From JBFJWU01 sp041623475 [NCBI: bacterium] (lineage in GTDB: Bacteria > J088): a DNA stretch of 9,411 bases. The notes beneath the pieces were generated by a model. It made no database searches and was not told the DNA's origin. It saw only the letters and a list, made by a program, of their open reading frames with translations. The stretch lies in the NCBI GenBank assembly GCA_041623475.1, contig JBFJWU010000113.1, forward strand, positions 1 through 9,411, read 5' to 3'. Numbering within the stretch: the first letter of the stretch is position 1; the number at the start of each line of letters is the position of its first letter. The position numbers and the translations under genes are program-made. This document shows positions 6,772 to 9,411 of the stretch, piece by piece.

Positions 6772-8273
6772 CGATTCAACTGTTTGATACCGCATCCCGG
6801 GAGGCACGGGATTTCGTGCCAGCGGACCAGGCCAACGTCCTCATGTACGTCTGCGGCCCGACGGTTTACGATGACCCTCATCTGGGCCACGCACGGGCAT
6901 CGGTGGTGTTTGACGTACTGTACCGGGTTCTCCGTCGGCAGTACGGGATCGACGGTGTGACATACCTGCGGAACTACACGGATGTCGATGACAAGATCAT
7001 TGTCCGGGCAAATGAACGGCAGGTTGCCATCGACGACATAACAGAGCGCTATATCGACTCTTACGAGGTCGCAATGGCGGCCCTGGGTTGCCTGGATCCG
7101 GACCTGAAACCGAGAGTGACCCAGGTGATGGACGAGATCATCGCCTACGTGCAGAAGCTTGTCGACAGCGAGATCGCCTACGCGGTTGACGGGGATGTGT
7201 TCTTTTCAATCGATGCATTTCCGGCGTATGGGAAACTTTCGCAACGGGGGGCCGATGAACTGCAAACCGTCCACCGGGTCGAGGTCGATCCACGCAAGCG
7301 GAATCCCCTGGATTTTGCCGTCTGGAAGTCTGCCAAACCCGACGAACCCAGTTGGGACAGCCCGTGGGGTCCAGGACGACCGGGGTGGCACATCGAATGT
7401 TCTGTTATGGCGACCCACTTCGGTCGCAATACCCTGGATATTCACGGGGGCGGGCAGGACCTGATCTTCCCGCATCACGAAAACGAAATTGCACAGTGTG
7501 AGTCGCTGACCGGTGTTCCCTTTGCCAACTATTGGGTCCACAATGGTTTCGTTCGGATTGATGCCGAAAAAATGTCCAAAAGCCTGGGCAATTTCACAAC
7601 CGTCTCTGAACTGCTGGACGTCTGGCCTGCTGAATGTCTGCGCTACTTCCTGCTGTCGGCCCAATACCGAACGCCCCTGGATTTCACGTTGCAGGCCGTT
7701 GCCGAAGCGGTAAAGGCACTGGCACGAATCTACGACGGCTTTGCCTGGCTGGACATCAAGGAATCATCGGAAATTGAGCCGACAGCCAAACAGCGGGGCA
7801 GACTGGACAGGCTTGCGGTCAACGTTCGGGCTGCTCGCAAAGGGCTATGGACAGAGCTGCAAAACGACATGAACACACCGGCCGCGCTGTCAAACGTGTT
7901 TGACGCGGTTCGCGAAATGAACCAGGTCATCAGGGGATTTCCTGAAGGCGTCCCATCAGCGGCCAGTGATGCCAGGGCTGCTGCTGCTGAATTGCTCAGC
8001 GATTTGCGGGAATTGCTGGGAATCTGCCAGGGAACCGCAGCCGAGTTCAACGCTACCTGGAACAGGGCTGCGGCGGCCATCCTGGGCATCGATACTGCGG
8101 ACATTGATGCCCGCGTACAGTCTCGCGAAGATGCCAGGCTGGCCAAAGACTGGGATGAAGCAGATCGAATCCGCGACGAGTTGGCGGGGCAGGGGGTGGT
8201 TCTCGAAGATGCGGGCACGGACTCGAGTTGGCGTATTGATCCGTTGGCTGCGGCCGACACCCTGCGAGGTTAG
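6768..8273 (+). CDS. cysS: Cysteinyl-tRNA synthetase
   Basis: This 501-residue class I synthetase charges tRNA-Cys with cysteine. E. coli CysS has 461 residues. MYVCGPTVYD leads to the HIGH motif HLGH (38-41), and KMSKS is at 268-272 followed by LGN. The zinc ligands that select cysteine are all present: C29, C211 in GWHIECSVM, and H236 and E240 in FPHHENE. NYTDVDDKII and DIHGGGQDL are further family signatures. A DALR-like helical region and a small C-terminal anticodon-binding segment (about 440-501, REDARLAKDWDEADRIRDEL) complete it. ATGA at 6768 overlaps the gltX stop, and TGAGG (6756-6760) lies 7 bases upstream as a Shine-Dalgarno sequence. It stops with TAG at 8271-8273. Confidence 0.96.
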   Translation: MTIQLFDTASREARDFVPADQANVLMYVCGPTVYDDPHLGHARASVVFDVLYRVLRRQYGIDGVTYLRNYTDVDDKIIVRANERQVAIDDITERYIDSYEVAMAALGCLDPDLKPRVTQVMDEIIAYVQKLVDSEIAYAVDGDVFFSIDAFPAYGKLSQRGADELQTVHRVEVDPRKRNPLDFAVWKSAKPDEPSWDSPWGPGRPGWHIECSVMATHFGRNTLDIHGGGQDLIFPHHENEIAQCESLTGVPFANYWVHNGFVRIDAEKMSKSLGNFTTVSELLDVWPAECLRYFLLSAQYRTPLDFTLQAVAEAVKALARIYDGFAWLDIKESSEIEPTAKQRGRLDRLAVNVRAARKGLWTELQNDMNTPAALSNVFDAVREMNQVIRGFPEGVPSAASDARAAAAELLSDLRELLGICQGTAAEFNATWNRAAAAILGIDTADIDARVQSREDARLAKDWDEADRIRDELAGQGVVLEDAGTDSSWRIDPLAAADTLRG

Positions 8274-8302
8274 CACTCCTGGACAATGCGATCGGCCAGC
8301 GT

Positions 8303-9328
8303 GTGCAGCGGGCTGTGCAGTTGATCCTGCCGTCGTGGACCGGTGCACGAATCGAACCGCTTGCTGGCGATGGTTCCAACCGGTCGTACGTACGAATTCT
8401 CCACGATGATGGCCATCGCGTCGCGATGGTGCTGGCTGCTGACGATTTACACGGTGGCAAAGCGGAAGAGGTCGGTAGCGGCGTTACCGATGACCAATTG
8501 CCGTTCGTGGAAATCACAGAACTGCTAACGACTGCCGGGTTGCCGGTGCCGATCATAGACGGTTGGTCCAGCGACGAGGGTGTCCTGATTATGGAAGACC
8601 TTGGTAGTTTACATCTTGCTGATTGTTTTACAGACGGGATCTCGCCCCTTGATCACTATCGAGCGGCCCTTGACCAGTTGGTGGTGTTTCAGTCGTCCCG
8701 GTTTCCCCCGGAATCCGTGATTGCCCGCCGTGGTTACGGATTTGACCTGTGGCTCTGGGAATTTGAGCATTTTGTCGAATACGGAATCGAAGCCCGGCAG
8801 GGTATTGAGCCCTCGTCCTATCCGCGAACCGAATTGATGTCATCATTCGCCGATCTGTCGCGAATGATCGCAGAGTGCCCCAGGGTGCCGGTTCACCGTG
8901 ATTTCCATAGTCGCAATCTGCTGATCAAAAAGGGGCAGGTGCGTTGGATTGACTATCAGGACGCATTGATGGGGCCGGCCTTGTACGATGTCGCCAGCCT
9001 TTTGTTTGACGCATATGTCAACATTGACGAGGTTCACTGCCGAGAGCTTTTTTCAGGCTACCTGTCACAGGCCAGGGAACGATCTGTCCCCGTGTCCGAC
9101 CATTCGGAGGAATTGCTGAATGTCATTGCGGTCCAGCGTATGCTCAAGGCTGCCGGACGATTCGTTTATTTCCGTGATGTGAAAGGGCTGTCGGGATATG
9201 TCGAACACATCCCGGGCCTGATGAAACGCGTCGCTGGAATTGTCACCAATCTGGACGGGCAGGTTCCCGCACTGGATCGTGCATTTGCACTGATGTTACC
9301 GTTGGTTCCTGAGTGGGCGGGCGGTTGA
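8303..9328 (+). CDS. Aminoglycoside-phosphotransferase-fold kinase, AmgK-like
   Basis: This 341-residue kinase of the APH fold resembles AmgK, the anomeric kinase that phosphorylates N-acetylmuramate and N-acetylglucosamine in the peptidoglycan recycling route of Pseudomonas. The ATP-binding N-lobe has GDGSNRSYVR (22-31), and MEDLG marks the hinge. The catalytic loop is VHRDFHSRN with H198, D200 and N205. The metal-binding motif is IDYQD with D217. AmgK-like features include GPALYDVASLLFDAYV and QRMLKAAGRFVYFRDV. No signal peptide or membrane segment is visible. The partner uridylyltransferase gene murU, usual beside amgK, does not follow, so the substrate is uncertain and I give no symbol. 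GTG 8303 is the first usual in-frame start after the cysS stop, 29 bases downstream, with no clear Shine-Dalgarno sequence. The frame stays open upstream, so a rarer start such as CTG 8279 is possible. Confidence 0.72.
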   Translation: MQRAVQLILPSWTGARIEPLAGDGSNRSYVRILHDDGHRVAMVLAADDLHGGKAEEVGSGVTDDQLPFVEITELLTTAGLPVPIIDGWSSDEGVLIMEDLGSLHLADCFTDGISPLDHYRAALDQLVVFQSSRFPPESVIARRGYGFDLWLWEFEHFVEYGIEARQGIEPSSYPRTELMSSFADLSRMIAECPRVPVHRDFHSRNLLIKKGQVRWIDYQDALMGPALYDVASLLFDAYVNIDEVHCRELFSGYLSQARERSVPVSDHSEELLNVIAVQRMLKAAGRFVYFRDVKGLSGYVEHIPGLMKRVAGIVTNLDGQVPALDRAFALMLPLVPEWAGG

Positions 9329-9350
9329 CCACCACGTTCCACACGCGAAA

Positions 9351-9411
9351 TTACAAAAAGAAGCGTTGGTAGTCGTCCGGTAAATGTTCAGGATCTGGTA
9401 AATCCGGCGGC
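9351..9411 (-). CDS. C-terminal end of a convergent gene (partial)
   Basis: Reading leftward from the window edge, the minus strand encodes PPDLPDPEHLPDDYQRFFL and then TAA (9353-9351). The acidic, proline-rich tail ending in YQRFFL looks like a real protein C-terminus, and other frames here stop early or look random. Only 19 residues are visible, so neither family nor function can be given. Its stop lies 22 bases from the stop of the AmgK-like gene, so the two genes converge. I see no clear hairpin terminator between them (9329-9350). Confidence 0.4.
   Translation of the reverse strand, partial: PPDLPDPEHLPDDYQRFFL

Overview
The window reads as one long plus-strand operon of eight tightly packed protein genes (159-9328), a short promoter and leader region in front (1-158), and the tail of a convergent minus-strand gene at the right edge (9351-9411). 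GC content is fairly high and the gene families are typical of Pseudomonadota and related Gram-negative bacteria. The alaC-hom-apgM order resembles what I recall from Geobacter-like Desulfobacterota, and the last gene is AmgK-like. I cannot name the organism from this sequence.

Layout. Positions 1-158 hold a possible upstream terminator hairpin, a perfect extended -10 element (TGCTATAAT, 57-65) and a leader with a perfect 10-bp inverted repeat. The first half of the operon is amino-acid and phosphate metabolism: alaC (alanine aminotransferase), hom (homoserine dehydrogenase), an ApgM-superfamily protein of the clade proposed to act as homoserine kinase, and a GlpX-like protein. The second half is translation: a TrmH-type tRNA 2'-O-methyltransferase, gltX (glutamyl-tRNA synthetase) and cysS (cysteinyl-tRNA synthetase). 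An AmgK-like sugar kinase closes the operon.

How the genes fit together. Hom makes homoserine and the ApgM-like protein may phosphorylate it on the way to threonine. No threonine synthase or GHMP-type ThrB is present here. Spacing is extreme: overlaps of 4, 8 and 14 bases, a 5-base gap, overlaps of 8 and 4 bases, then a 29-base gap. This suggests one transcript with translational coupling.

The most unusual item is the GlpX-like protein (3751-4716). It aligns without gaps to E. coli class II fructose-1,6-bisphosphatase over about 210 residues and keeps the sugar-phosphate pocket. It has lost two metal-binding aspartates, the active-site lysine near residue 29, and the DPIEGT signature. It probably does something other than ordinary fructose bisphosphatase chemistry, and its position right behind the proposed homoserine kinase is the best lead in the window. 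Everything else is recognisable. I see no mobile elements, CRISPR arrays, tRNAs or rRNAs.
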